Part shown: positions 8,255-15,294 of the stretch, piece after piece | Layout: each line of letters begins with the position of its first letter | How positions within the stretch are numbered: the stretch's first letter is position 1 | Source: Clostridia bacterium | GTDB lineage: Bacteria; Bacillota; DTU025 | Direction of reading: 5' to 3' | NCBI GenBank assembly: GCA_034926675.1 | Contig: JAYFQW010000079.1 | Coordinates: 1 to 32,247 of the forward strand | Length of the DNA stretch: 32,247 nt | The notes under the pieces: model-generated | The model's database searches: none | Told to the model about the DNA's origin: nothing | What the model saw: only the letters and a program-made list of their open reading frames with translations | Made by a program: the position numbers and the translations under genes

Positions 8255-9184
8255 CTACTGCGTACTATCGGATCCCAACAGGTGCACAAAACCACCAGCA
8301 TGTCTCTGGATCAGCTCCACCGTCTGCACGCCCGCCTGCGTGTAGCTGCGGATTACGGCTGGTACGCGCAGACGCTCGTCGCTCTCGTACAACTGCCGCA
8401 CCAGTTCCCACTCTGGCACATCGCCGCAGGTCAGCTCTGCCGCCTGATCGAGCAGGGCCAAGTCGGCTGCAGACAGATCCTCGTCGCGCGTTTCGGCCAG
8501 CCCCCAGCAGTCCCAGGGCAAGAGCTCCATCTTATTCAGCGATGCCACGTCCCGGATGAAGTCGCCGCGGATGAATGACAAGCCGTGCATGTCGAATATG
8601 CCAAACTTATCTGCATCAGCTAGCCCCGCCCGGCAGAGCCGCCAGGCCTGCCCGCCCACGAGGAACTGATCGCGCGGCACGTCAAGCGGATCGAATTCCA
8701 CCGCCAGTACGTTGCACTGCAAGTCGTCAAGCTGGGGGTCGACTAGGACCCAGCGCAGCAGTGCAGCGTTCCAGTATTCGCAGACCCAATGGTCTTCATA
8801 ATGATCGGCAAGGAAGTAACGCGCAAAACCGCAGCGGGCCCGTGCCGGGATCCCTTGGTAGCGCAGCATCGCAGTGAGCATCAAGGAGAAGTCGCGGCAG
8901 TTGCCGACCAGGCGTTTGTCCAGAGTCCGGGCCTCGGTGAGCGGACGCGGGTCGAGTTCGCCCATCCGCGCCAACTTTGTGACGACGGAGCGCAGCTGCA
9001 CCTCGTCTAGCCGTGATTTCGGGAGTTGCGCGCCGTACCGCTCCAGCCAGAAAACGTGGAGCATCAAGCCTTGAACAACCCGGCATAGCGAGCCAATCTC
9101 ACTGGGCAGGCGTTCAAATAGAGCCGCGTGGCTGCCGGTAGAAGTCATCAAACCTGGGGCAGCAAAGTACTCGAGGGCATTCAT
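8255..9184 (-). CDS. Transglutaminase-like (cysteine protease fold) domain protein
   Basis: The 309-residue product has the papain/transglutaminase catalytic triad in order: Cys96 in VGNCRDFSLMLTAMLR, His132 in DHWVCEYWN and Asp149 in WVLVDPQLDD. This is the transglutaminase-core arrangement seen in many bacterial proteins of unknown substrate. No signal peptide or transmembrane segment is seen. Start ATG 9184 is chosen over 9247 because AAGGAGG lies 8 bases before it; the upstream extension is not supported. The adjacent minus-strand transposase remnant ends at 9235, 51 bp upstream. Peptidase versus cross-linking activity cannot be settled from sequence. Confidence 0.75.
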   Translation of the reverse strand: MNALEYFAAPGLMTSTGSHAALFERLPSEIGSLCRVVQGLMLHVFWLERYGAQLPKSRLDEVQLRSVVTKLARMGELDPRPLTEARTLDKRLVGNCRDFSLMLTAMLRYQGIPARARCGFARYFLADHYEDHWVCEYWNAALLRWVLVDPQLDDLQCNVLAVEFDPLDVPRDQFLVGGQAWRLCRAGLADADKFGIFDMHGLSFIRGDFIRDVASLNKMELLPWDCWGLAETRDEDLSAADLALLDQAAELTCGDVPEWELVRQLYESDERLRVPAVIRSYTQAGVQTVELIQRHAGGFVHLLGSDSTQ

Positions 9185-9234
9185 CCGATGAACCTCCTTG
9201 CCGCTGAAGGAATCCGTAGCGTTTAGCCAAACGG

Positions 9235-9627
9235 TTATTCGACACATCGTCCTCGATCACCTAGCCCCATATTCAGCACCCTCGGGCCTTGAATCTCTTG
9301 ATTTTCAGAGTAAGCGATTTTCTTGAGGAATCGTGATGTAGACCATCGGCGATAGTGGGATACTCCCAGAGCCCGGAACATCTTGTCCGGGAACAGCTTT
9401 GATTCAGAAAGCAGCCGACTGCCATCGGGAAGCTGAACAACGATGACAGCATCAAACGAATCCAGGATCATCCGTGCTGTGGGCCGTTCTGTTGTTCTTC
9501 TGCCCGTGATCGGCAACTCCTCGTTAGTGGCTTCAGCATAACGCCCTGCTCGTCGCTGGACGATCGCACGAACCAGGGCTACGAGGAGCACTACATATGC
9601 AAGAGCCTCCAGCCGTTGAAAAACCCT
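9235..9627 (-). pseudogene. IS1634-like transposase, C-terminal fragment
   Basis: The minus-strand frame is open from 9627 to the stop at 9235 (about 130 residues) and has no proper start. It reads RVFQRLEALAYVVLLVALVRA, then ERPTARMILDSFDAVIVVQL and PDGSRLL. The hydrophobic helix followed by the RPTAR...F.....V.LPDG pattern matches my memory of the C-terminus of IS1634-family DDE transposases. The N-terminal part with the first catalytic residues is missing. The left break at about 9628 coincides with the start of the hairpin-rich non-coding block next to repeat copy 2. Presumably a decayed insertion sequence; I could not delimit its ends. Confidence 0.55.
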
Positions 9628-10040
9628 TCAACCCTGTGCCGTCAGGGTTCCGAATATGGGCTGGGGCTCCGAGGGCGCCCAGAATATTGGCGCTTCGGCC
9701 CCCAGACCGCCAGCATTGCTGGCGCCCCAGCGGGCATGGAGAGACACGTTCGGGCAGGGTCGGGTGGTCAGCGTGGTGCGCTGCTGCAGCCGCGCGCCAC
9801 ATGTATGGTCCCCAGCTGCGTCCCCGCGCCGCCTGACGAGGTGCGACCAACGCGCTCGAGCCCTGGAGCGATACTGTCGACGAATCCAGCAGTGAGACGA
9901 GCTCAATGTCGACGGAATCGACGTTGAGACGCCCGCAATGTCGATGAAACCAGCATTGAGATCCTCCAAACGCGCGTTCCGGCGAGATTGACGACACTGC
10001 GTGCGAGAGGACGGGATCATGGCATAATGTGGTGCGGCTT
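9628..10040. repeat. Hairpin-rich non-coding block with CAATG/CATTG palindromic units
   Basis: Three similar units follow each other: 9873-9896 (ACTGTCGACG...CCAGCAGT), 9902-9928 (CTCAATGTCGA/TCGACGTTGAG, 11-bp arms with one mismatch) and 9936-9960 (CAATGTCGAT...CCAGCATTGAG). Related units occur inside both long repeats. Further left, GCCAGC-ATT-GCTGGC (about 9709) is another small palindrome. No protein is evident in any frame. The units could be degenerate transposase binding sites or structured RNA/DNA elements. Confidence 0.6.
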
Positions 10041-10397
10041 ACTTGCAGCTAGACGCGTTTTCGGAAACTGCCCGCGCGCGTCATGGGATCTGCGCGAACC
10101 TCGACCGCGGGAGTCGGACCGTCAATGTCGACCAAATGGACACTGACCTCGTGGTCAATGTCCATTTGAGTGGCATTGAGCGTGCGACAATGCCGGTTTG
10201 GCCGACATTGACAGCCTGCGGGACCGGAATCTTGAGAACCACGGCGCCGCATCAGCGGCTGTAAACGGTGTGCGAGACGTTGCCTTGCGCGATCCAAGCC
10301 AATGCCAAGCCAATGCCCTAGGTACAGAGTATCTAACGAGCTCAAGACTGCGGCGAAAACCGAGCGATTGAACGCCCAAGGGTGCTGAACATGGGAT
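10041..10397. repeat. Long direct repeat, copy 2
   Basis: Same orientation and nearly the same sequence as 1-347. It contains the imperfect version of the long hairpin (10123-10178) and the small hairpin CAATGCCGG...CCGACATTG (10188-10210). Its left edge follows GTGGTGCGGCTT; whether that flank is shared with copy 1 cannot be seen because copy 1 starts at the window edge. No gene inside. Confidence 0.9.
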
Positions 10398-11121
10398 CAT
10401 GTGATTGGCGGGGGTCGCGCTCTCTTCAAGCTAAGGCGAATGCCTTCATGTGGAGCGTCTGTGATACTGTCACCCTTGAACAAGGAGACATCATCACAGA
10501 TGGAAAAGGCCTCAAGTTTTCATTGAATGCGCTCCAGGTGCTCTCAGGCGCACGCTATGGGCACAGAAATGCCATGTGCCCGCACGCGCGAGGCGCACAG
10601 CCCTGCCTGATGATTCGACCGGAGAGATGGTCCGGATTGATCCAACGGATGGTCAGTATCTGTCCATCGGAGAGCAGAAGCTGGACCGCAAGTATCCACC
10701 CAGTGTCGCCTATCAGTCGGTGGCCCCCGTATCGAGCAGGAACTGTGGCCAGAATATGGGAAACCGGGGCTCGGGACAGCTCCACATGCCCTCAAAGCAC
10801 GTTCTCATGCCGTGGGCGGCCAATTGCAGTCCAGCGAAGCGCGAAGGCTGAGAACAAAGTGACCAGCGGGTGGATCAAGACGGTGCATCCTTGGATCGAC
10901 CTGGCGCCTCGATAGCGAAGACATGCCGAAGCCACCGCTCCGATGGCTTGTTCCAGTTTACAGATGCAACGATCCCGTACACGATTGGACTGAGGCGAAG
11001 AGGTGAGGAAAACTAGCAAAGTTGGTGCCTTTCGGCAGCGACGAATCTCCATTTCTGCTTTCGCCTGCGCTCAGTGCTGGATTCGCGTGAACTCGTGAAG
11101 CGGGTGAACGGTGAACCCCAA
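10398..11121. other. Long stretch without a recognised gene
   Basis: Open frames exist on both strands but none has a ribosome binding site, a recognisable domain or a clearly better composition than its shadow. The most protein-like pieces are TGEMVRIDPTDGQYLSIGEQ (+, about 10619) and a short frame at 10923-11006 (+) starting MPKPPLRWLVPVYRCND. I read it as decayed coding sequence. A 14-bp palindrome, AAGGCGAATGCCTT, lies at 10433-10446 and recurs at 11122-11135. Confidence 0.4.
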
Positions 11122-11166
11122 AAGGCGAATGCCTTGATTGACTGTAAGGATTTGGGATGCTATACT
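11122..11166 (+). promoter_or_regulatory. Promoter of the LuxR-type regulator, with upstream palindrome
   Basis: TTGACT (11138-11143) and TATACT (11161-11166) are spaced by exactly 17 bases, 33 bp before the start codon of the regulator gene. The palindrome AAGGC-GAAT-GCCTT (11122-11135) abuts the -35 box and is a candidate operator; a second identical copy lies about 690 bp upstream. Confidence 0.7.
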
Positions 11167-11198
11167 TATTACGGGAGTTTGAGTTGGGAGGGCTTCGC

Positions 11199-11798
11199 AT
11201 GTTTGGCCTTTCGAACACCGACACCCCGGACTCACGGCATCCAGCGGAAGATCCTGGCGACGTATGGGCCGACGGCGCCAGACCTAACGAGAACGAGTGC
11301 CGGGAAGCAGCAGCCATGGTTACCCGTTGGCCGTTTCCGGGGACGGACTGGGAGGAGTCTCTCTTTCAGCCGAGCGACGACACTGCATTCGTGGTTCCAA
11401 ACCGGCCCTGGGCGGGCCGCGTCGAGAGCGGGGAGGTGGTTCTCTTCATGCTATGCCCATTGAGCCTCGAGGGTCGCCTCATTCGCGAGGAACTGGGAGC
11501 GGCATGCCAAAGGGCGCACACGTGCAGGGGAAGGTCCACCTGCACCAACCTTAGCGCACGAGGGGCTGAAGGGGCTACGGGGGCCGACGGCCAACAGGAG
11601 CCGCCTCGGCTTACGGTGACCGAAAGGGCCGTCGTGAGAATGCTTGCGCAGGGCAAGACCAACAGCGCCATAGCCAAGGAAATGTATGTGTCCATAAACA
11701 CAGTGAAGACGCACGTGAGGTCGGTGTTCCAGAAGCTCGGCGTGAGATCCCGAAGTTCGGCGGTGAGGTACGCAGTGACAGCAGGTCTGATCGATTGA
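11199..11798 (+). CDS. LuxR-type HTH transcriptional regulator
   Basis: The product is 199 residues. The C-terminal 60 or so residues are a GerE/LuxR helix-turn-helix: LTVTERAVVRMLAQGKTNSA followed by IAKEMYVSINTVKTHVRSVF and the QKLGVRSRSSAVRYA tail. The N-terminal about 130 residues match no receiver, PAS or autoinducer domain that I recognise; they include several Cys residues (CPLS, CQRAHTCRG, CTN) that might sense redox or metal (speculative). Start ATG 11199 is chosen over 11157 because GGGAGG lies 6 bases upstream and because 11157 falls within the promoter. It immediately precedes the TCACCCA repeats and the radical-SAM cassette, so it is a natural candidate for their regulator. Confidence 0.85.
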   Translation: MFGLSNTDTPDSRHPAEDPGDVWADGARPNENECREAAAMVTRWPFPGTDWEESLFQPSDDTAFVVPNRPWAGRVESGEVVLFMLCPLSLEGRLIREELGAACQRAHTCRGRSTCTNLSARGAEGATGADGQQEPPRLTVTERAVVRMLAQGKTNSAIAKEMYVSINTVKTHVRSVFQKLGVRSRSSAVRYAVTAGLID

Positions 11799-11802
11799 GA
11801 GA

Positions 11803-11871
11803 TCACCCACGTGGTCACCCAGAAATTCACCCAAATGGGGAATAGAGGATTCGAGAGTGCGATGGTATGAT
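11803..11871 (+). promoter_or_regulatory. Triple 12-bp direct repeat before a -10 box (candidate activator sites)
   Basis: The heptamer TCACCCA occurs at 11803, 11815 and 11827, exactly 12 bp apart. A -10-like TATGAT lies at 11866-11871 with no recognisable -35 (TAGAGG at the expected place). Direct repeats at about one helical turn in front of a promoter lacking a -35 are the usual layout for an activator-dependent promoter. It would transcribe the small ORF and radical-SAM genes downstream. Confidence 0.5.
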
Positions 11872-12041
11872 CTGGGTGCAAGCGCGGCCGCGGCGGACGA
11901 CCACATCATCCGTGAGGATGAACGACTGGAATTCGGAATCGTGCCTGACATGCCTCGGCGACCCACGTCCACTCGGTGGCAGTAGACCACCAGATGCAGC
12001 TCAGTGCTTCCACGACCAACAATCTGAGGGAGGTGAACACT

Positions 12042-12143
12042 GTGTTCAGAGTGATGGCAGGTCGGAAAGGCCGGGCGAATGTGTCCATAAACGGGATCTG
12101 CATCAGGTTTCGGCTCTGGGGCTTTCTCGTGACTGTCGGCTAG
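12042..12143 (+). CDS. Small ORF, candidate precursor peptide (33 residues)
   Basis: GTG 12042 is preceded by AGGGAGGTGA, the best ribosome binding site between the regulator and the radical SAM gene. The peptide has a basic N-terminal half (MFRVMAGRKGRANV) and a hydrophobic C-terminal half (SINGICIRFRLWGFLVTVG) with a single Cys20 and a Trp. It has no resemblance to a domain I know. Its place 200 bp upstream of a PqqD-radical SAM/SPASM protein and a CPBP protease makes it the best candidate for a ribosomally made, post-translationally modified peptide, but this is inference. A competing ORF at 11867-12187 with several Cys overlaps it in another frame and has a worse start. Confidence 0.45.
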   Translation: MFRVMAGRKGRANVSINGICIRFRLWGFLVTVG

Positions 12144-12226
12144 AATCAGATCGGCCCTGGCGAGGCGGGTTCGATAGCTTTCGCTAATGACCTGAAAGCG
12201 GTTCAATCGCGTGCGTCTGATTAGGC

Positions 12227-12255
12227 GGGAACCAGCTGCAGTGCGGCTGGTTCCC
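12227..12255 (+). other. Strong hairpin between small ORF and radical SAM gene
   Basis: GGGAACCAGC (12227-12236) pairs perfectly with GCTGGTTCCC (12246-12255) around a 9-base loop. No T-run follows, so it is not a typical intrinsic terminator. It could reduce read-through or stabilise the upstream mRNA, giving more precursor than modifying enzyme, as is common in peptide gene clusters (inference). Confidence 0.6.
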
Positions 12256-12346
12256 CACGCAAGTGGAACCGGAGAGGCCGATTTCCGAGGCAGGATTCGC
12301 AGTCTCCCCCCGGAGGGGATGCGGATCGACTTAGGAGGGGTAGCGA

Positions 12347-13750
12347 TTGGATGGCTCGACAGTATTCTCGCTGGCTCCTGAGGCGAGGATAATCCACGCC
12401 GACGATTCCCATTTCATAATCGATCCTATCGCTGGGAGCTGGGTCAAGCTTCCACGGTACGCAGGAATCCTGTGCGAGAAGGCGTGCGGACAGGATGCGG
12501 ATCTGATGGTGGATAGGGTGGACATCATCTACGGAGGCCGCGCTGCGGGGGAGTTCAGGGGCCTCCTCGAGGAGCTTTCTGAGCGCGGCTTGATGGTATG
12601 TACAAAAGGACGGGAGGAACACTCTGCGCAAATGACGTCCGGACACACCTCGCCATGCGGACCAAAGGTTTACCTTTCGGTAACCGATGAATGCAATCTC
12701 AGGTGCATCACATGCTACCGAACGGATGGGGCGACTTCCGGGCGAACTCCCACTCGCGTGGTGACCTCCACCATACGTCGGGTATCTGAGCTCGACCCAG
12801 CGGAACTGATAATCACCGGCGGCGAGCCCACCACCAGAGATGACCTCCCGGAACTGCTCATGGAAGCGCGGGAGAGCTGCCCTCGGGTGATCCTCGCTAC
12901 CAACGGGACTCTGATATCCGATAGCCTGGCCGCTGCCATCGCACAGACAGGCGTTGCAGTGCAAATCAGCTTGGAATCTGCGGATGAGCGTGCTCACGAT
13001 CTAATACGGGGGCGCGGAAGCTACGCAAGAACCATCGCTGGGCTTGAGCGTCTATCTGGGATGGGTGTTGAGAGGATCGAACTAGTATCGACTATCGCCG
13101 ACCCATCGTTATTCGAACCAGAACCCATGATGGACCTTGCCGGAAGGTACGGCGCCTCGTTCCATGCTAGTCTCTTCATGGAGGTGGGGCGCGGAGCATG
13201 CGCCAGGTTCGCGACAACTGCTGACCCAGGGGCCTTCGCAAGGTCCATGGTCCGATACCTGCTGCAGAAGGCCAAGGGCGGAATGATCGCTGCCGATGCC
13301 ACATTCGACGAGGTCATCGGCGTCACTCCGAGATTTGGGTGCGGGGCTGGCAGTTTCGTGCTGGGTGTATCTGAAAATGGGGGAGTATACCCATGCCACC
13401 TCGCCATGAACCCGGAGTTCAGGGTCGAACTCGATGAACTGCTGGAGGCACTGGCAGCATCAAGGGACGCTGGAGGTCGCTGGTTTCCAGGCACTCTCGC
13501 CAACCTCTGGAGTTGGAAGGAGCCGAATGTAGACTCAATTGATGTGTGCTTCGACTGCGATGTGCGCTACTTCTGCGGAGGTGGTTGCCGGGCGGCGGCC
13601 TATGCCGCTACTGGGGACATCGGCGGACGTGATCCCATGTGCCGGGCTTACATGCTGTTCCTTTCCTGCCTGCTATGGAACTGGGACGACGCGGTGTCGG
13701 TTGAGGATAATCTGTCCGTGGCCTGGGCAGAGATCTCGGGGCTCCAATGA
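12347..13750 (+). CDS. Radical SAM/SPASM peptide-maturase-like protein with PqqD-like N-terminus
   Basis: The 467-residue product starts at TTG 12347, 6 bases after GGAGGGG. Residues about 1-95 resemble a PqqD/RiPP recognition element (HFIIDPIAGSWVKLPRYAGI ... LLEELSERGLMV). The radical SAM core has CNLRCITC (Cys116, Cys120, Cys123), which binds the catalytic 4Fe-4S cluster, and ITGGEPTTRDDL. The C-terminal SPASM domain carries further cluster cysteines: CGAG, YPCHLAM, CFDCDVRYFCGGGC and DPMC. This architecture is shared with enzymes that install thioether, C-C or related cross-links in peptides (AlbA-like, PqqE-like). Its stop overlaps the start of the CPBP gene (ATGA), so the two are translationally coupled. 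The substrate is probably encoded nearby. Confidence 0.88.
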   Translation: MDGSTVFSLAPEARIIHADDSHFIIDPIAGSWVKLPRYAGILCEKACGQDADLMVDRVDIIYGGRAAGEFRGLLEELSERGLMVCTKGREEHSAQMTSGHTSPCGPKVYLSVTDECNLRCITCYRTDGATSGRTPTRVVTSTIRRVSELDPAELIITGGEPTTRDDLPELLMEARESCPRVILATNGTLISDSLAAAIAQTGVAVQISLESADERAHDLIRGRGSYARTIAGLERLSGMGVERIELVSTIADPSLFEPEPMMDLAGRYGASFHASLFMEVGRGACARFATTADPGAFARSMVRYLLQKAKGGMIAADATFDEVIGVTPRFGCGAGSFVLGVSENGGVYPCHLAMNPEFRVELDELLEALAASRDAGGRWFPGTLANLWSWKEPNVDSIDVCFDCDVRYFCGGGCRAAAYAATGDIGGRDPMCRAYMLFLSCLLWNWDDAVSVEDNLSVAWAEISGLQ

Positions 13751-14478
13751 GCGCAATTGCCTTCTACACCTTGATCACGCTCTCGGTGGCGACCAGAGCG
13801 GTCGTGTGGAATACCCCCAGAGGGAGGAACGAGGGAGTTGACGTCGGCGACTTGCTCCTGCTAGTTGCCATGGCGGCCTATCGAATCCTGCGCGGACGCG
13901 ATCCCGCCGTGGAGTTTGGCGCCGCAGGGGTAGTGCTCGGCAAGACGACACTGGCGATGTGCGCCGCAGTCGTGGCCACGTTTGCCCTTGCAAATGCTTG
14001 GATTCGTCGGGTGATAAGGGTGGGACACGGAGAATGGATGCAGAGGACGGATGTGAATTCGGGAGGGGCTTATGAGGCGGTATCGAGTCTGCCTCTGCCG
14101 AAAGCGGCCCTGGCTGGGCTTGGGTTCACTTGTTCCGGAGCATTCCTGGAGGAGCTGTTGTTCCGCGGGTGTATCTACAGGCTCGTGGCGAGAGCAGCAG
14201 GAGATTGCGCGGCAATGGGTGTGCAGGCGGCTCTCTTCGCTGCGGTCCATGGAATTCCTATGGCGTGCGCCAGGGCGCCAGCGGCGTTGGTTGTGTACGC
14301 CTTTGCCATGTCCGGTGGCGCCGGAATGGCATTGGGATGGCTTGCCACGCATGGCCGTGGGCTTCTGTATCCCTGGCTTGCGCACTGGTCACTGAACTAC
14401 ATTGCTCTCTTGATGGCGCTGATGGCGCGCAACAATGCCACGGGGAGTTGGAGGAAGAGGAATTCGCGTGTAGAATAA
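13747..14478 (+). CDS. CPBP (Abi/CAAX) family intramembrane metalloprotease
   Basis: The 243-residue polytopic protein has the three motifs of the CPBP/Rce1 family: EELLFRG (Glu135, Glu136, Arg140), FAAVH (Phe164, His168) and HWSLN (His213, Asn217). Several hydrophobic segments (for example about 34-47, 66-88, 119-131, 180-200, 208-226) indicate a membrane enzyme. Members act on prenylated proteins in eukaryotes and, in bacteria, often accompany bacteriocin or peptide-pheromone genes as maturation or immunity factors. Coupling by ATGA overlap to the radical SAM gene argues for processing, or for immunity to, the same product (inference). No terminator is evident before the Spo0B-like gene 126 bp downstream. 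Confidence 0.85.
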   Translation: MSAIAFYTLITLSVATRAVVWNTPRGRNEGVDVGDLLLLVAMAAYRILRGRDPAVEFGAAGVVLGKTTLAMCAAVVATFALANAWIRRVIRVGHGEWMQRTDVNSGGAYEAVSSLPLPKAALAGLGFTCSGAFLEELLFRGCIYRLVARAAGDCAAMGVQAALFAAVHGIPMACARAPAALVVYAFAMSGGAGMALGWLATHGRGLLYPWLAHWSLNYIALLMALMARNNATGSWRKRNSRVE

Positions 14479-14604
14479 GGGAAACGACAGCATCGGTGCG
14501 GTGGGACGGTTCTGCAGGACATGTCAGAGTCTTCGCCCTTAATGCGCGGATAAGGTCAACCGACCCAGGGTTCCAGGAAGTAGGCAAAGGGCGGTCAGGC
14601 GTCA

Positions 14605-15294
14605 ATGAAAACCGATCGTCGCAGGCAGCCGCTTCAGAGCATGGAGGACGTGGTCAGGAACCTGCGTATCCAGCGTCACGGATTCATCAACCATATGCAG
14701 GTCATATATGGCCTCCTTCAGCTGGACAAGATAGACAGGGCCATGGAGTACATAAGATCCGTTGGGTATGACATGGCGTACGGAGGCAGCAGGCCCGAGA
14801 TTGGGCAGTATCCCGAACTCTCGGCTCTGCTCTGCATGAAGTTCGCCATCGCGGAGGCTCGCGGTATTTCTACTGCGTGTGAGATCGAGTACGGCCTCGA
14901 TTCGTTTCGCGTTCGCCCAACCTACCTCACCACAATCATCGGGAACCTGCTTGATAACGCCATACAGGTTCTGTCCGAATCGAGCTTGCCGATGGAGAGA
15001 AGGCGCATTACGTTTGCCATCAGGCAACTGGCTGGGAAGTGCGTATTTGAAGTGTGGGATAGTCTAGGCGCGGTGCATCCGGGTGTTGCTCCGCGGCTTT
15101 TCGAATTCGGCGCTACTGCCTTAGGGATTGATGAGCATGGTTACGGTCTGTTCATCGCGAAGGAGCTTACTGAGGGATTGGGCGGGGAGATTAGCGTGAG
15201 CAGTTCCGCTGACCGGGGTACGTTGTTCCAGGTGGCGTTTCCCCTCCAGGCCGATGCTTGCGAACACAAGGAGCGCAGTGCGAATGTTCGTTGA
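14605..15294 (+). CDS. Spo0B-like histidine phosphotransferase/sensor kinase
   Basis: The 229-residue product begins with the Spo0B-type helical hairpin: LRIQRHGFINHMQVIYGLLQ, where His25 is the expected phosphorylated residue. An HATPase-like domain follows. Unlike Bacillus subtilis Spo0B, whose C-terminal domain no longer binds ATP, this one keeps an N-box (GNLLDNAIQVL) and a G2-like box (HGYGLFIAKELTEGLGG), though the G1 box is degenerate (VWDSLGAVHPG). It may therefore still be a kinase, like DcuS/CitA-type relatives. The gene overlaps obgE by 11 bp; spo0B-obg coupling is a classical Bacillota arrangement and suggests a role in the sporulation phosphorelay. ATG 14605 has only a weak ribosome binding site; ATG 14641 is an alternative. 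Confidence 0.75.
   Translation: MKTDRRRQPLQSMEDVVRNLRIQRHGFINHMQVIYGLLQLDKIDRAMEYIRSVGYDMAYGGSRPEIGQYPELSALLCMKFAIAEARGISTACEIEYGLDSFRVRPTYLTTIIGNLLDNAIQVLSESSLPMERRRITFAIRQLAGKCVFEVWDSLGAVHPGVAPRLFEFGATALGIDEHGYGLFIAKELTEGLGGEISVSSSADRGTLFQVAFPLQADACEHKERSANVR

Noticed and set aside
9235-9591. Intact protein-coding gene on the minus strand
   Set aside because: The frame continues past the apparent GTG start to 9627 without a start codon or ribosome binding site, and its content matches only a transposase C-terminus.
9873-9960. Could the short repeats be a CRISPR array?
   Set aside because: The units are palindromic, vary in sequence, and lack constant repeats separated by unique spacers; no cas genes are present.
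11867-12187. 106-codon Cys-containing ORF as the precursor peptide of the radical SAM cassette
   Set aside because: Its start lies inside the -10 box, it has no clear ribosome binding site and its composition is that of an off-frame translation. The 12042 ORF is better placed, though I cannot exclude this one.
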